NCBI RefSeq assembly: GCF_030269605.1
Contig: NZ_BSTQ01000029.1
Location: forward strand, 1-64,000
Source of the DNA: Lentzea sp. NBRC 105346
GTDB lineage: Bacteria; Actinomycetota; Actinomycetes; Mycobacteriales; Pseudonocardiaceae
Reading direction: 5' to 3'
Length of the DNA stretch: 64,000 nt
The notes under the pieces are model-generated. The model saw only the letters and a list, made by a program, of their open reading frames with translations. It had not been told where the DNA came from and did no database searches. This document shows, in pieces, positions 38,073-46,746 of the stretch. The translations under genes were made by a program, and so were the position numbers. Position 1 is the stretch's first letter; every line of letters begins with the position of its first letter.

Positions 38073-38630
38073 TCACCTCCCGTCGACGCCTGCCACTTCG
38101 ACGCGTGCTTCGGCGACGATACGGGCGGCCTCGTCGCGGGCGATGTCGCGGAGCTCGGCGAGCGCGCGCAGGGCTTCGGCGCGGCGCAGCGACATGGCCA
38201 GCCGGAAGTCCTCCTTGGCCTCTTCGCGCTTCGACGCGGCGGCCTCGTCCAGTTCTCGTTGGCGCGCCTCGGCTTCCGCGACGATCATCAGGGCCTTGAT
38301 GTTCGCGTCGCGGATGACCTCGCGGCGTTCGTCCTCCGCCAGCTGCACCATGCGGGCCAGGCGCTCCGGGAGGCCCTTCGGGTCGATGGGGGTCAGGCAG
38401 ATGCGGTGAAGTCCCTCCTGCAGCACGGAGTTCTCCTCCTGCAACGCCTTCAGCCGGTTCGCGAGCACCTCCGCCCTGGTCTCCGCCGCGTCCCGATCGG
38501 CCATGGCCAGGCGCAGGTCGGTCTCGAGCTCGGCGACGTAGTCGTCGACCTCGCCGCGGTCGTACCCGCGCCATCGCAGCCCGAACCACGTTCGCAGCGG
38601 CACGAGCTCTGTCCTGCTCTCGACGGTCAC
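38073..38630 (-). CDS. DivIVA/Wag31-like coiled-coil protein
   Basis: A 185-residue protein, cytosolic. The N-terminal DivIVA-like motif is LRTWFGLRWRGYDRGEVDDYVAELETDL, followed by a long, highly charged alpha-helical coiled coil rich in Ala, Glu and Arg to the end. DivIVA proteins bind curved membrane and organise polar growth or division; this one is shorter than Wag31 and lacks a clear C-terminal domain, so it may be a paralogue with a different role. GTG 38630 is chosen because AAGGAGG lies 8 nt upstream. Confidence 0.8.
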   Translation of the reverse strand: MTVESRTELVPLRTWFGLRWRGYDRGEVDDYVAELETDLRLAMADRDAAETRAEVLANRLKALQEENSVLQEGLHRICLTPIDPKGLPERLARMVQLAEDERREVIRDANIKALMIVAEAEARQRELDEAAASKREEAKEDFRLAMSLRRAEALRALAELRDIARDEAARIVAEARVEVAGVDGR

Positions 38631-38700
38631 CGGTCTGCCTCCTTGCCCTCCCACTAGTCGTCGTCTTGGTGGGGAGTACGTACCGGTGATGGGAACGGTT

Positions 38701-38785
38701 CGGGTCAGGTTGTCGGGGTGATCAGCACGCCGACGTGGGAAACCGCTTCCAGGCGGGTCAGGTTGTCAGGGTGGTCAGCACGCCG
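38701..38785. repeat. Duplicated 3' tail of the SARP regulator gene
   Basis: 38754-38785 (the gene end) is repeated at 38701-38732 with 30 of 32 bases equal. An 18-base piece CGTGGGAAACCGCTTCCA at 38734-38751 also occurs inside the gene at 38925-38942. Together this reads as a tandem duplication of about 189 bp (38754-38942) whose second copy lost its middle 136 bp. The copied tail would encode GVLITPTT and stop. Confidence 0.85.
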
Positions 38786-41700
38786 GGGGTCAGCTCGCCG
38801 GCCGCGGCGGACACGAGGCCGGTGACGTCGCATGGGGTGTCGGTGAGTGTCGCGATGAGCGCGAGGTCGCGGGCCTCCTGCAGGCGCTGGCCGGAGGATC
38901 GGTGGCGGGCCAGGGCGCGCTCCGCGTGGGAAACCGCTTCCACCGTCCGTGAGCTCAGGGCGTGGGCGCGGGCGAGGTAGTACTGGGCCCGGCCGGAGTA
39001 CCGGTGCCAGCCGTACTCGTCGCACAACGCCAGCGCGCGCGACGCGGCGTCCATGGCCGCGCCGGCATCCGTGCGGACGACGTGTGCCGCGGCGAGGCAG
39101 ATCAGGGTTTCCATGGTGTACCAGCGGTTCGCTCGCGGCAGCACTGCCTCGAGGTCGGCGAGCGCACGGTCCGGGGCATGGTCGAGCAGGTGGGCGTTGG
39201 CGCGGGAGACCATGGCGCTGCACCAGATGTCGAGGTGGTGGCACCGGTCGGCGAACGCGATCGCGGCGTCGCACAGCTCCAGCGGTTCCGCGGTCATCCC
39301 GGCGGCCAGCTGGATGCGGGCCAGGTTGACCCGCCCGATGTGCACGAACGTGTCGAGGCCGGCGGACCGGCTCGCCTCGATCGCGAGAGCACATTCCTCC
39401 TGCGCCGCAACGAGATCGCCGAGCTCGGTGAACGCTTCGACGCGGGCGCCGCGCGCCACGACGGCCTGGGTGGTGGAGCCGATGGCCTCGGCGGCGCCGA
39501 CCGCTTCGGTGGCCACCTCGATCGCCGCTCGGAACCGGCCGCGGAGGGTCTCGAAGAACGACAGGTTCGCCAGATAGGACACGCGCATGCCCTCGTCTGC
39601 GCCGGAGAGGCTCGCGGACTCGGCGGCGGCGAAGCTCTCCGCGATCTGGTCGGCGGGCGCGTCGAAGACGAACGACACGGCGAAGTTCACTCGGGCGTTG
39701 GCCGCGGCGTCCGCCGCGCCGAGCTGTTCGAACATCGTGGTGGCGCGCCCGTAGTGTGCGCGGGCCTGGTCCATGTCCGACGCGGCCGCGTAGGCGATGC
39801 CGAGGCTGCGGTGTGCCGCGGACTGCAGCCGCTGGTCGCCGATTCTGCGGGCCGCGGTGAGACCGAGCTCGCCCGTGTCGACCCAGTCCGACACGGTGTG
39901 GTCGATCCAGAAGAACCCGCGCAGCGCGTCGACGAGGTGCCCGCACAACGCGTCGTGGCCGTGGTCGAACGTCCAGTGGACCGCGCCGACGAGGTTGCGG
40001 CGCTCGGCCCGCAGCCAGGACAGCGCCGCGGGACGGTCGGGGAAAGCCTTGGCGGCCACGGAGAATGGCCGTGGTTCGCGGAAGAACGTCGGCATCAGAC
40101 TGGTGACGGCGGCGTCCGTCGCGGACACGTACCACCGCACCAGCCGGCCGGCGGCCTCGTCACGGCCGGGCTCGGGGAGCTCGGCGGCGCAGAGCTTGAC
40201 GAGGTCGTGCAACCGGTACCGGCCGGACAGGTACTGCTCGACGAGGTGCGCCTCCTCCAGTCGTGCGAGCGGGCCGCGCACGTCGGCGGAGTCGGCGAGT
40301 GCGGCGACCGCGTCGAACGAGATGTCGTCGCCGGGTGCGGTGCCGAGCAGTCGCAGCACCCGCTGGGAGTCCTCGGGCAGCACTCGGTAGGAGAGGTCGA
40401 ACGTCGTGCGCACGCTGGCGGCCGGGTCGACGTCGAGCACACCGAGGCGGTCGGTTCGCAGCGTTTCGACGAGCTCCGCGATCCGCATGCGCGGATGTGT
40501 GATCAGGGTGGCGGCGGCGATGCGCAGCGCGAGCGGCAGGTTGCCGCACAGGTTCGCCAGTTCCGCGGCGGGTTCGCCGTCGAGCCGCTCGGGGCCGAGC
40601 ACGTTCTCCAGCAGCGCCAGGGACTCCGGTGTGGACATCACGTCCAGCGAGATCGGCCGCGCGTCGTGCACCGCGACCAGCGAGCTCAGCGTGTTGCGGC
40701 TGGTGATCACCACGAGGCAGCCGGGCGTGCCGGGCAGCAGCGGAATCACCTGCTCGGCGTCACGGGCGTTGTCCAGCAGCACCAACATCCGCTTGTTCGC
40801 CAGCATGGAGCGCAGCAGCGAGGTGCGTGCCTGCAGCGAGGTCGGGATGCGGTCACCGGACACCCCGAGTTCCTGCAGCAACGACACAAGCGCCTGGTCT
40901 GGCAGGACGGGCTCGCCGCGGTCGAACCCGCGGAGGTCGACGTACAGCTGTCCGTCCGGAAAGGACGATCGTTTGCGGTGCGCCCAGTGGAGGGCGAGCG
41001 CGGTCTTGCCGACTCCGCCCGCGCCGCCGATCGACGACAGCACGACGTTGGTGGCCGCGTCGGCCAGCGCCTGGTCCAGCGCCTCGAGCTGTTCGGCGCG
41101 GCCGGTGAACGTCGGGATGGACCTGGGCAGGCCCGCGGGCACCGTGACCGGGAAGGTGTTGTCGCGCACCGCTTCGAAGACCTGCTCCAGTCGTTCCGAC
41201 GGGGTCACCGAGTAGTCGCCGGACAGCCGCGCGCGGGCCTGCTCGAAGACCTCCATGGCCTCGGCCTGCTGCCCGGTGCGGTGCAACGCGGTCATCAGCT
41301 GCTCGACGAGCCGCTCGCGGGTGGGGTTCATCGCGGCGAGCCGGCGCAGCTCGGGCACGAGTTCGGCGTGGCGGCCGAGGGCCAGTTCGAGATCGACGCA
41401 CTCCTCGACGGTCGCCAGCCGGCTCTCGTCCAGCTCGGCCGCGAAATCGCCGATCAGCTCGCCCGGCACCCCGTCCAGCGCGGGGCCGCGCCACAACGCG
41501 AGCGCGTCGCGGAACGCGGCGACCGCGTCGCGCGGCCGGCCGTCGGTGACCGCGGTCCGGGCGTCCTGCCGCAGGTCGTGGTAGCGCAGTACGTCGATGT
41601 CGCATTCGGTGAGGTCGAGCTGGTAGCCGTCGTCGCTCGTCGTGATCGCCCACTCGCCGAGCACCTGGCGCAGTTCGAAGATCCGCTTGGGGATCTGCTG

Positions 41701-41880
41701 CCGGTAGGTCGTGGGCGGTGTGTCGCCCCATAACGCGTAGGCCAGCTGGTCCATGGAGACGACTTCGCCCGACAGGGCGAGGGTGCACAGCAGTGCTTTT
41801 TGCGACGCGCTGCCGATCCGGACCAGGTCGCCATCCACTATGGTTTCGAACTGGCCCAGCATCTTGATCTCGATCAGCAC
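38758..41880 (-). CDS. SARP/AfsR-family regulator with NB-ARC and TPR domains
   Basis: A 1040-residue regulator. Residues 1-95 are an OmpR-type winged helix (IKMLGQFETIVDGDLVRIG, KALLCTLAL, LAYALWGDTPP), about 100-245 the bacterial transcriptional activator domain, about 265-560 an NB-ARC ATPase with P-loop GGAGGVGKTALAL (Lys292), LVLLDNARD and TSRN, and the rest tetratricopeptide repeats. Such proteins activate secondary metabolism or development in actinomycetes. No biosynthetic gene cluster adjoins, so the target is not local or not recognised. GTG 41880 is chosen because the frame upstream to 42006 overlaps the divergent ychJ; ATG 41862 is an alternative. Confidence 0.9.
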   Translation of the reverse strand: MLIEIKMLGQFETIVDGDLVRIGSASQKALLCTLALSGEVVSMDQLAYALWGDTPPTTYRQQIPKRIFELRQVLGEWAITTSDDGYQLDLTECDIDVLRYHDLRQDARTAVTDGRPRDAVAAFRDALALWRGPALDGVPGELIGDFAAELDESRLATVEECVDLELALGRHAELVPELRRLAAMNPTRERLVEQLMTALHRTGQQAEAMEVFEQARARLSGDYSVTPSERLEQVFEAVRDNTFPVTVPAGLPRSIPTFTGRAEQLEALDQALADAATNVVLSSIGGAGGVGKTALALHWAHRKRSSFPDGQLYVDLRGFDRGEPVLPDQALVSLLQELGVSGDRIPTSLQARTSLLRSMLANKRMLVLLDNARDAEQVIPLLPGTPGCLVVITSRNTLSSLVAVHDARPISLDVMSTPESLALLENVLGPERLDGEPAAELANLCGNLPLALRIAAATLITHPRMRIAELVETLRTDRLGVLDVDPAASVRTTFDLSYRVLPEDSQRVLRLLGTAPGDDISFDAVAALADSADVRGPLARLEEAHLVEQYLSGRYRLHDLVKLCAAELPEPGRDEAAGRLVRWYVSATDAAVTSLMPTFFREPRPFSVAAKAFPDRPAALSWLRAERRNLVGAVHWTFDHGHDALCGHLVDALRGFFWIDHTVSDWVDTGELGLTAARRIGDQRLQSAAHRSLGIAYAAASDMDQARAHYGRATTMFEQLGAADAAANARVNFAVSFVFDAPADQIAESFAAAESASLSGADEGMRVSYLANLSFFETLRGRFRAAIEVATEAVGAAEAIGSTTQAVVARGARVEAFTELGDLVAAQEECALAIEASRSAGLDTFVHIGRVNLARIQLAAGMTAEPLELCDAAIAFADRCHHLDIWCSAMVSRANAHLLDHAPDRALADLEAVLPRANRWYTMETLICLAAAHVVRTDAGAAMDAASRALALCDEYGWHRYSGRAQYYLARAHALSSRTVEAVSHAERALARHRSSGQRLQEARDLALIATLTDTPCDVTGLVSAAAGELTPGVLTTLTT

Positions 41881-41923
41881 CACGCCGAGTATTCCGGTGC
41901 GGTCGTTGAGCCACAATCGGTCG

Positions 41924-42298
41924 GTGGCGAACCGACAGAATTGCCCTTGCGGCAGCGCACTGGCGTACGACGAATGTTGCGGTGCCCTGCACTCCGGCCG
42001 GCGCACGGCGGCGACCGCCGAGCAGCTGATGAGATCGCGCTACAGCGCGTTCGCCGTCGGCGACGAGACGTACCTCCTGCGCACCTGGCACCCGGACAAG
42101 CGGCCTCGGGACGTGGGGCTGGACCCGGCGCAGCGGTGGACCCGGCTGGAGATCCTGGCCACGTCGGGCGGCGGGCTCTTGCAGAACGAGGGCACCGTGG
42201 AGTTCCGTGCCCATGCGACGGACGGTGTGGTGCACGAGCGCAGCCGGTTCGTCCGGGTCGACGGCCAGTGGGTCTATCTGGAAGGGACGCACGAGTGA
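41924..42298 (+). CDS. ychJ: YchJ family protein with SEC-C motif
   Basis: A 124-residue protein of the YchJ/UPF0225 family. The N-terminal SEC-C zinc motif is NCPCGSALAYDECCGALHSG, followed by the NTF2-like body with LMRSRYSAFAVGDETYLLRTWHPDKRP and WTRLEIL. Its function is unknown. GTG 41924 is chosen as the start that places the SEC-C motif at the N terminus. It is divergent from the SARP gene over 43 bp and its stop overlaps the next gene (GTGA), so translation is coupled. Confidence 0.88.
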   Translation: MANRQNCPCGSALAYDECCGALHSGRRTAATAEQLMRSRYSAFAVGDETYLLRTWHPDKRPRDVGLDPAQRWTRLEILATSGGGLLQNEGTVEFRAHATDGVVHERSRFVRVDGQWVYLEGTHE

Positions 42299-42993
42299 CG
42301 GTGCTGACGGTGGCGGCGCGGTTCAACGGACCGCCCACGACGGGCAACGGCGGCTATGTCGCCGGTCTGCTCGCGGGGTTCGTTGACACCAAAGATGCGG
42401 TTTCGGTCCGCCTGCGCGTGCCTCCGCCACTGGAGACCCCGCTGGAGGTGCGAGTCGACGGCGCCGACGCGGAGCTGCGCCACGGCGACGTCGTCGTAGC
42501 GGCGGCCACCCCGGCGGAGCTCGACATCGTTCTGCCGGACGTGCCGAGCGTCGAGCAGGCGCGGGCGGCGGCCGCCGCCATGCCGCCGCGCACCCGGCAC
42601 CCGTTCCCCACGTGCTTCGGCTGCGGCCCGGACCGTCCGCCCGGCGAGGCCATCCACGCACTGCTCGGCCCGGTCGATGACACGGTGTGGGCGGGCGTGT
42701 GGCGGCCCGGTCCGCTGCTGCCGCACGCGGACGGCCAGGTGCGTCCCGAGGTCGTGTGGTCCGCGCTCGACTGTCCCTCCGCGCAACCCATTGCTCCGGA
42801 CGGGGGACCCGCTCACGTTCTGGGAACGTTCACCGCCCGGTTGGACCACCCTGTCGTGCTGGACGCCGATCACGTGCTGCTCGCGTGGTCACTCGGTCGT
42901 GAAGGTCGAAAGGCCTGGTCAGCGTCTGCAATAGTGGCACCCGACGGCCAGGTGTGCGGCGTGGCGAAGGCTGTCTGGATCTCGATCGGATGA
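42295..42993 (+). CDS. Thioesterase-like (hot-dog fold) protein
   Basis: A 232-residue protein. The N terminus AARFNGPPTTGNGGYVAGLLAG resembles the first hot-dog half of acyl-CoA thioesterase-like proteins, and the middle THPFPTCFGCGPDR is a conserved Cys-rich turn. The second half (VWSALDCPSAQPIAPDG, LGTFTARLDHPVVLDADHVLLAWSLGREGRKAWSASAIVAPDGQVCG) has the second hot-dog pattern. It probably binds or hydrolyses an acyl thioester, but no catalytic residue is certain. The start GTG overlaps the ychJ stop (GTGA). Confidence 0.75.
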   Translation: MTVLTVAARFNGPPTTGNGGYVAGLLAGFVDTKDAVSVRLRVPPPLETPLEVRVDGADAELRHGDVVVAAATPAELDIVLPDVPSVEQARAAAAAMPPRTRHPFPTCFGCGPDRPPGEAIHALLGPVDDTVWAGVWRPGPLLPHADGQVRPEVVWSALDCPSAQPIAPDGGPAHVLGTFTARLDHPVVLDADHVLLAWSLGREGRKAWSASAIVAPDGQVCGVAKAVWISIG

Positions 42994-43096
42994 TGCCAAA
43001 AAACACGATCGAGTGATGCCTGGGTAGCATGCCAGGCCGTTACTCGACTGATCCGAAAGGGCGAGTGGACGGGATGGCCTGGAGGTGATCGGGCGC

Positions 43097-45823
43097 TTGA
43101 GGGGCCGACGTGCCGCCCACGGCAGCCAAGCAGTGCAAGAGCCGTCGCAGTCGACGTCGCAGTCGATGCCGCTACCTGCGGAGACCGCGCCGGAGCCGCC
43201 ACCCGTGCGGGCCACCTACTCCGCGAACTTCGTGGGTGCCACGCTCGTGATCGGTGCTCCCGAGGGACCGTCGCAGGCGGCGAGCCAGCTCGCCAGACAG
43301 CTGCCCGCCGACCGCGGCCGGACAGTCGTCGTCGTCGACTTCCCGTCGGCGGACCAGAACGCGTTCTGGCCGTCGGTGGCCACCGCGCTCGGCGGTCGTG
43401 GACCGGTCCGGCTCGCGGTGTCGTACGCGGGCAGCATGCGGCCGACCGCGCCGGGTCAGTGGCTCGCCGACCAGCTGCAGACCGAGGTCGTCGCGCCGGA
43501 CGGCGTGCTCACGACCGTGCCCGGCGCCTCGTTCGTCGTCGGCACGGCCGGCTACGGCACCTGGCTGAAGTTCGCGCCCGGCGCCTCGCCGATGCCCTAC
43601 GGCAGGCGGTTCCCGGTGCCGCAGTGGGAGGCGATGGACCCGAACTCGCCGTGGCCCACCGGTGAGGTCGGCATCTCCGAGCCGATCCCAGCGGGCCTGT
43701 GGCTGCGCGCGCAGCAACCGGCGTTCGACCCCGGCGCCCCGGACGCCCGCCCGATCGTCGCGCTGCCGTGCCGCGATCAGGTGCTGACCGTCGTGATCGG
43801 CGGACCCGGCCAGGCGCCCATCCCGACCGACGAGGTGTGCCGCCTGCTCACCGCGCTGCCGCAGGCCGCGCGCACGCGGGTGCGGCTCGTGCCCTACGGC
43901 ACCGACACGTCGGTCGGCCGGCTCGTCGCCGACCAGCTCGGCGAACCGATCTTCATGTACACCGGCCTGCCCGTCGGCAACCTGCGCAACGGCCCCGGCG
44001 CCGCGACCGTCGCGGTGGACCCGCGCGGTCAGCAGACGTGGCGGCCGTTCGTCACCGAGGTCCGCTGCACGCCGTACGAGGACGTGCCCGCGGTGTCCGG
44101 CTACCGGCCGCCCGTGCAGGGCCTGGCCGAGGTCACGCCCGGTGTGTTCGGGCTCGGCGAGAACGTGGTCCTGGAGGTCGTGCCCTCCGGGCTGTGGGTG
44201 CGCGAGGCCGACGAGCCGTACAACGCCGCCGAGGTCCGCTCCCAGCCGGTCGACCCGGAGTGGGCGCGCCTGACCGTCGGCACGCCGGGGCGCTCGACGC
44301 CCGGCGCGGTCGCGGTGTCCGGTGCGGCCCTCGTCGAACGGCTCGAGCCCGAGGTGCGCAAGCTGCTGCGGGTCGTGTTCTGCGACTCGCAGGTGAAGGC
44401 GCCGGACATGCCGGTGTTCGCGCCGGCCCCGCCGCCAGTGACTCCGCCCCCGCCGCCTCCGGTCGCGCCGCCACCTGCGCCAGCTCCGCCTTCGCACGCG
44501 GCTCCGGAGCCTCCGGCGGCCGGTCCGGCGATGGTCGCGTTCCCGACCGCCACGCCCGGCGAGGCGTCCCGGCACGCGGCGATCGCGGAGCTGGCCGCTT
44601 CCCGGGAGGCCGAACTCGCCGCTGGTGCCCGGCCGCGCTGGGAGGCTGAGGTTGCCGCTTCGCGGGAGGCTGAACCTGCCGCTTCCGCCGGTGGTGCCCG
44701 GTCGGCCCCGCCGCGCCGGGAGGCCGAGGTCGCGGCTTCCGCTGCCGATGTCCGGCCGTCCCCGCCGCGCTGGGACACCGAGGTCGCCGCTTCGCGGGAG
44801 GCTGAACCTGCCGCTTCCGCCGGTGGTGCCCGGTCGGCCCCGCCGCGCCGGGAGGCCGAGGTCGCGGCTCCCGCTGCCGATGCCCGGCCGTCCCCGCCGC
44901 GCTGGGACACCGAGGTCGCCGCTTCGCGGGAGGCCGAGCCAGCCGCTTCCACTGCCGGCGCCCGGCCGTCCCCGCCGCGCAGGGAGGCCGAGGTCGCCGC
45001 TTCCCGCACGGCACGGCCCATCCGTGAGGAAGAAGAGGCCATCGAGTGGCCGGAGTGGCGGTTCCGCCTCGACGGCCCGCTCGCGCCGGTGCCGCCCGCC
45101 TCGTGGGAGGTGCCGCCGCAGACGCCGAGCGACCGCGAGACCCTGCCCGCCGACCACCGCAGCTCCGAGGCCGACCGCGACGCGGTCCGCCGGGCGCTGG
45201 GGGAGCGGTACGCCCCGCACGCCGCCACGGTGTGCCGCCTGCTCGCGCAGCGCGACGAGGGCCAGGAGGACCCGCAGGCGTTCGAGGCCATGGTCACCGA
45301 CCTGACCGCGCTCGTCGCGTGCCTCTCGCAGGACGAGGAGATGGTCGTCGAGACGCTGCGCATGGGCCGGCTGGGGCGGCTGCGGCCGTACGTGTCGTGC
45401 GTCGTGTCGTCGCTGTCGCGGCTGCCGTCGTTCGCCGGCGTCACCGCGTGCTGGGGCGGCTCCGGTCCCACCGGGCCCCGTCGTTACCGCACCGGCGACA
45501 TCCTGGTCGACCACGGCCTGCTGGACACGATCGCGAACCCCGTGCAGCGCGTCGGCGGCCAGATCGAGTACGTGGTGTGGTCGGTGAGCGGCCGCCGCGT
45601 CGAGGTCACCGACCGGGTCGCGATCTCGACGCAGGAGCGGGTGATCTTCCCACCCGGCACGGCGTTCCGCGTGCTGGCGGTGGTCGAGGCCGAGGACGAC
45701 CAGCCGATGCAGGTCATGCTGCAGGAGGTCGCCTCCGACCAGGACGCCCGCGTGCTGTCGCAGCTGGAGCGGGCCGCGTCGGCGCTGCGGGCGCTGCCGC
45801 GGATCCAGCCGGTGGAGGCGTGA
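43097..45823 (+). CDS. Large repeat-rich modular protein, C-terminal ADP-ribosyltransferase-like domain (tentative)
   Basis: A 908-residue protein of unrecognised family with no signal peptide or membrane helix. The N-terminal 430 residues contain two related segments (VVAPDGVLTTVPGASFVVG, VAVDPRGQQTWRPFVTEVRC). A Pro-rich stretch follows, then 2.7 copies of a 44-residue (132-bp) repeat at 44648-45008. The C-terminal 220 residues (RRYRTGDILVDHGLLDTIANPVQR, YVVWSVSGRRVEVTDRV, ERVIFPPGTAFRVLAVV) resemble ADP-ribosyltransferase folds, but the usual ExE catalytic pair is not clear (QER instead). TTG 43097 is chosen because the strong Shine-Dalgarno GGAGGTGATC lies upstream; GTG 43085 overlaps that site. 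The stop overlaps the carboxylesterase start. A toxin or surface-signalling role is only speculation. Confidence 0.7.
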   Translation: MRGRRAAHGSQAVQEPSQSTSQSMPLPAETAPEPPPVRATYSANFVGATLVIGAPEGPSQAASQLARQLPADRGRTVVVVDFPSADQNAFWPSVATALGGRGPVRLAVSYAGSMRPTAPGQWLADQLQTEVVAPDGVLTTVPGASFVVGTAGYGTWLKFAPGASPMPYGRRFPVPQWEAMDPNSPWPTGEVGISEPIPAGLWLRAQQPAFDPGAPDARPIVALPCRDQVLTVVIGGPGQAPIPTDEVCRLLTALPQAARTRVRLVPYGTDTSVGRLVADQLGEPIFMYTGLPVGNLRNGPGAATVAVDPRGQQTWRPFVTEVRCTPYEDVPAVSGYRPPVQGLAEVTPGVFGLGENVVLEVVPSGLWVREADEPYNAAEVRSQPVDPEWARLTVGTPGRSTPGAVAVSGAALVERLEPEVRKLLRVVFCDSQVKAPDMPVFAPAPPPVTPPPPPPVAPPPAPAPPSHAAPEPPAAGPAMVAFPTATPGEASRHAAIAELAASREAELAAGARPRWEAEVAASREAEPAASAGGARSAPPRREAEVAASAADVRPSPPRWDTEVAASREAEPAASAGGARSAPPRREAEVAAPAADARPSPPRWDTEVAASREAEPAASTAGARPSPPRREAEVAASRTARPIREEEEAIEWPEWRFRLDGPLAPVPPASWEVPPQTPSDRETLPADHRSSEADRDAVRRALGERYAPHAATVCRLLAQRDEGQEDPQAFEAMVTDLTALVACLSQDEEMVVETLRMGRLGRLRPYVSCVVSSLSRLPSFAGVTACWGGSGPTGPRRYRTGDILVDHGLLDTIANPVQRVGGQIEYVVWSVSGRRVEVTDRVAISTQERVIFPPGTAFRVLAVVEAEDDQPMQVMLQEVASDQDARVLSQLERAASALRALPRIQPVEA
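44648..45008 (+). repeat. 132-bp in-frame tandem repeat in the modular protein gene
   Basis: Units start at 44648, 44780 and 44912 (132-bp spacing); the third is partial. Each unit encodes EVAASREAEPAAS, a Gly/Ala/Arg stretch and PPRREAEVAA. Neighbouring units are nearly identical, indicating recent expansion or homogenisation; repeat number may vary between strains. Confidence 0.92.
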
Positions 45824-46746
45824 CCGCGTACCTGGGCATCAGGTACGCGGAACCGCCCTTCGGCTCGCTGCGGTTCCGCGCGCCCGTGCCGGTGTTGGAC
45901 GCGGAACCGCGCGGGACGTTCGGGCCGATCTCGCCGCAGTCGGCCCGTTTGCCCGGCGCGCCCGTGTGGCGGCCGGGCGACGAGGACATGCTCACGCTCA
46001 ACGTGTGGTCCACTGTGGACTCCGGTGGGCCGGTGCTGCTGTTCCTGCACGGCGGCGCCAACACGTTCGGCTCCTCCGCGCAGCCCGAGTACGACGGCGC
46101 CTTCCTGGCCTCGCAGGGGATCGTCGTCGTCACGTGCAACTACCGCATCGGCTTCGAGGGCTACGGCTACGTCGAGGGGGCGCCGCTGAACCGGGCGTTC
46201 CTCGACGTCGCCGCGGTGCTGCACTGGATCCGGACGCGGATCGCATCGTTCGGCGGCGATCCCGGCAACGTGACGCTGGCGGGCCACTCGTCCGGGGCGC
46301 AGGCGGTGGCCTGCCTGTCCTCGTTGGCCGACAAGGCGATCGTGCACAGCATGCCGGGCCGGTTCTTCACGGCCGAGCGGGCGCGCGGGATCGCCCGCGG
46401 CATCGACGCCTCCACGCCGGAGTCCGCGGTGCGGTCCGGTGACGAGCTCACCACCGACGTGCTGCGCGAGCCGCTCTACCAGCCGGTCGCGGAGTTCCCG
46501 GCGCCCGAGGTGCCGCTGCTGCTGTGCCACACCACCGACGAGGATCCGGTGTTGTTCCAGGAGCCGACTCGCAGGCTCGGCAGCGGGTTCCGCGCGGTCT
46601 TCCCCGGTGATCACGGCGCGGACGTGCCGTTCATGTTCACTGACAGCGACGTCAGCCGGGCGTGGGTGAAATTCGCGCGAACCGGCGAGCCGGGTTGGGT
46701 AGCGTCCACGGTGTGCGCACTGACCGGCTCGAACTCCGCCCGCTGA
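45820..46746 (+). CDS. Short type-B carboxylesterase-like hydrolase
   Basis: A 308-residue alpha/beta hydrolase related to type-B carboxylesterases: YLGIRYAEPPFGSLRFRAP, LLFLHGGANTFGS (oxyanion hole), ASFGGDPGNVTLAGHSSGAQAV (nucleophile Ser in GHSSG instead of GESAG) and GDHGADVPFMF (candidate His). Family proteins are about 500 residues, so this one is strongly reduced in the middle. GTG 45820 overlaps the stop of the modular protein gene (GTGA) with GGTGGAGG upstream. Its 3' end overlaps the GNAT gene by 34 bp. The three genes form a coupled operon. Confidence 0.82.
   Translation: MTAYLGIRYAEPPFGSLRFRAPVPVLDAEPRGTFGPISPQSARLPGAPVWRPGDEDMLTLNVWSTVDSGGPVLLFLHGGANTFGSSAQPEYDGAFLASQGIVVVTCNYRIGFEGYGYVEGAPLNRAFLDVAAVLHWIRTRIASFGGDPGNVTLAGHSSGAQAVACLSSLADKAIVHSMPGRFFTAERARGIARGIDASTPESAVRSGDELTTDVLREPLYQPVAEFPAPEVPLLLCHTTDEDPVLFQEPTRRLGSGFRAVFPGDHGADVPFMFTDSDVSRAWVKFARTGEPGWVASTVCALTGSNSAR

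Noticed and set aside
41881..42006. Longer N terminus for the SARP regulator
   Set aside because: It would overlap the divergent ychJ gene and is not part of the winged-helix domain.
44648..45008. Possible CRISPR-like direct repeats
   Set aside because: The 132-bp period has no spacers and stays in frame inside a coding region; it is a protein repeat.
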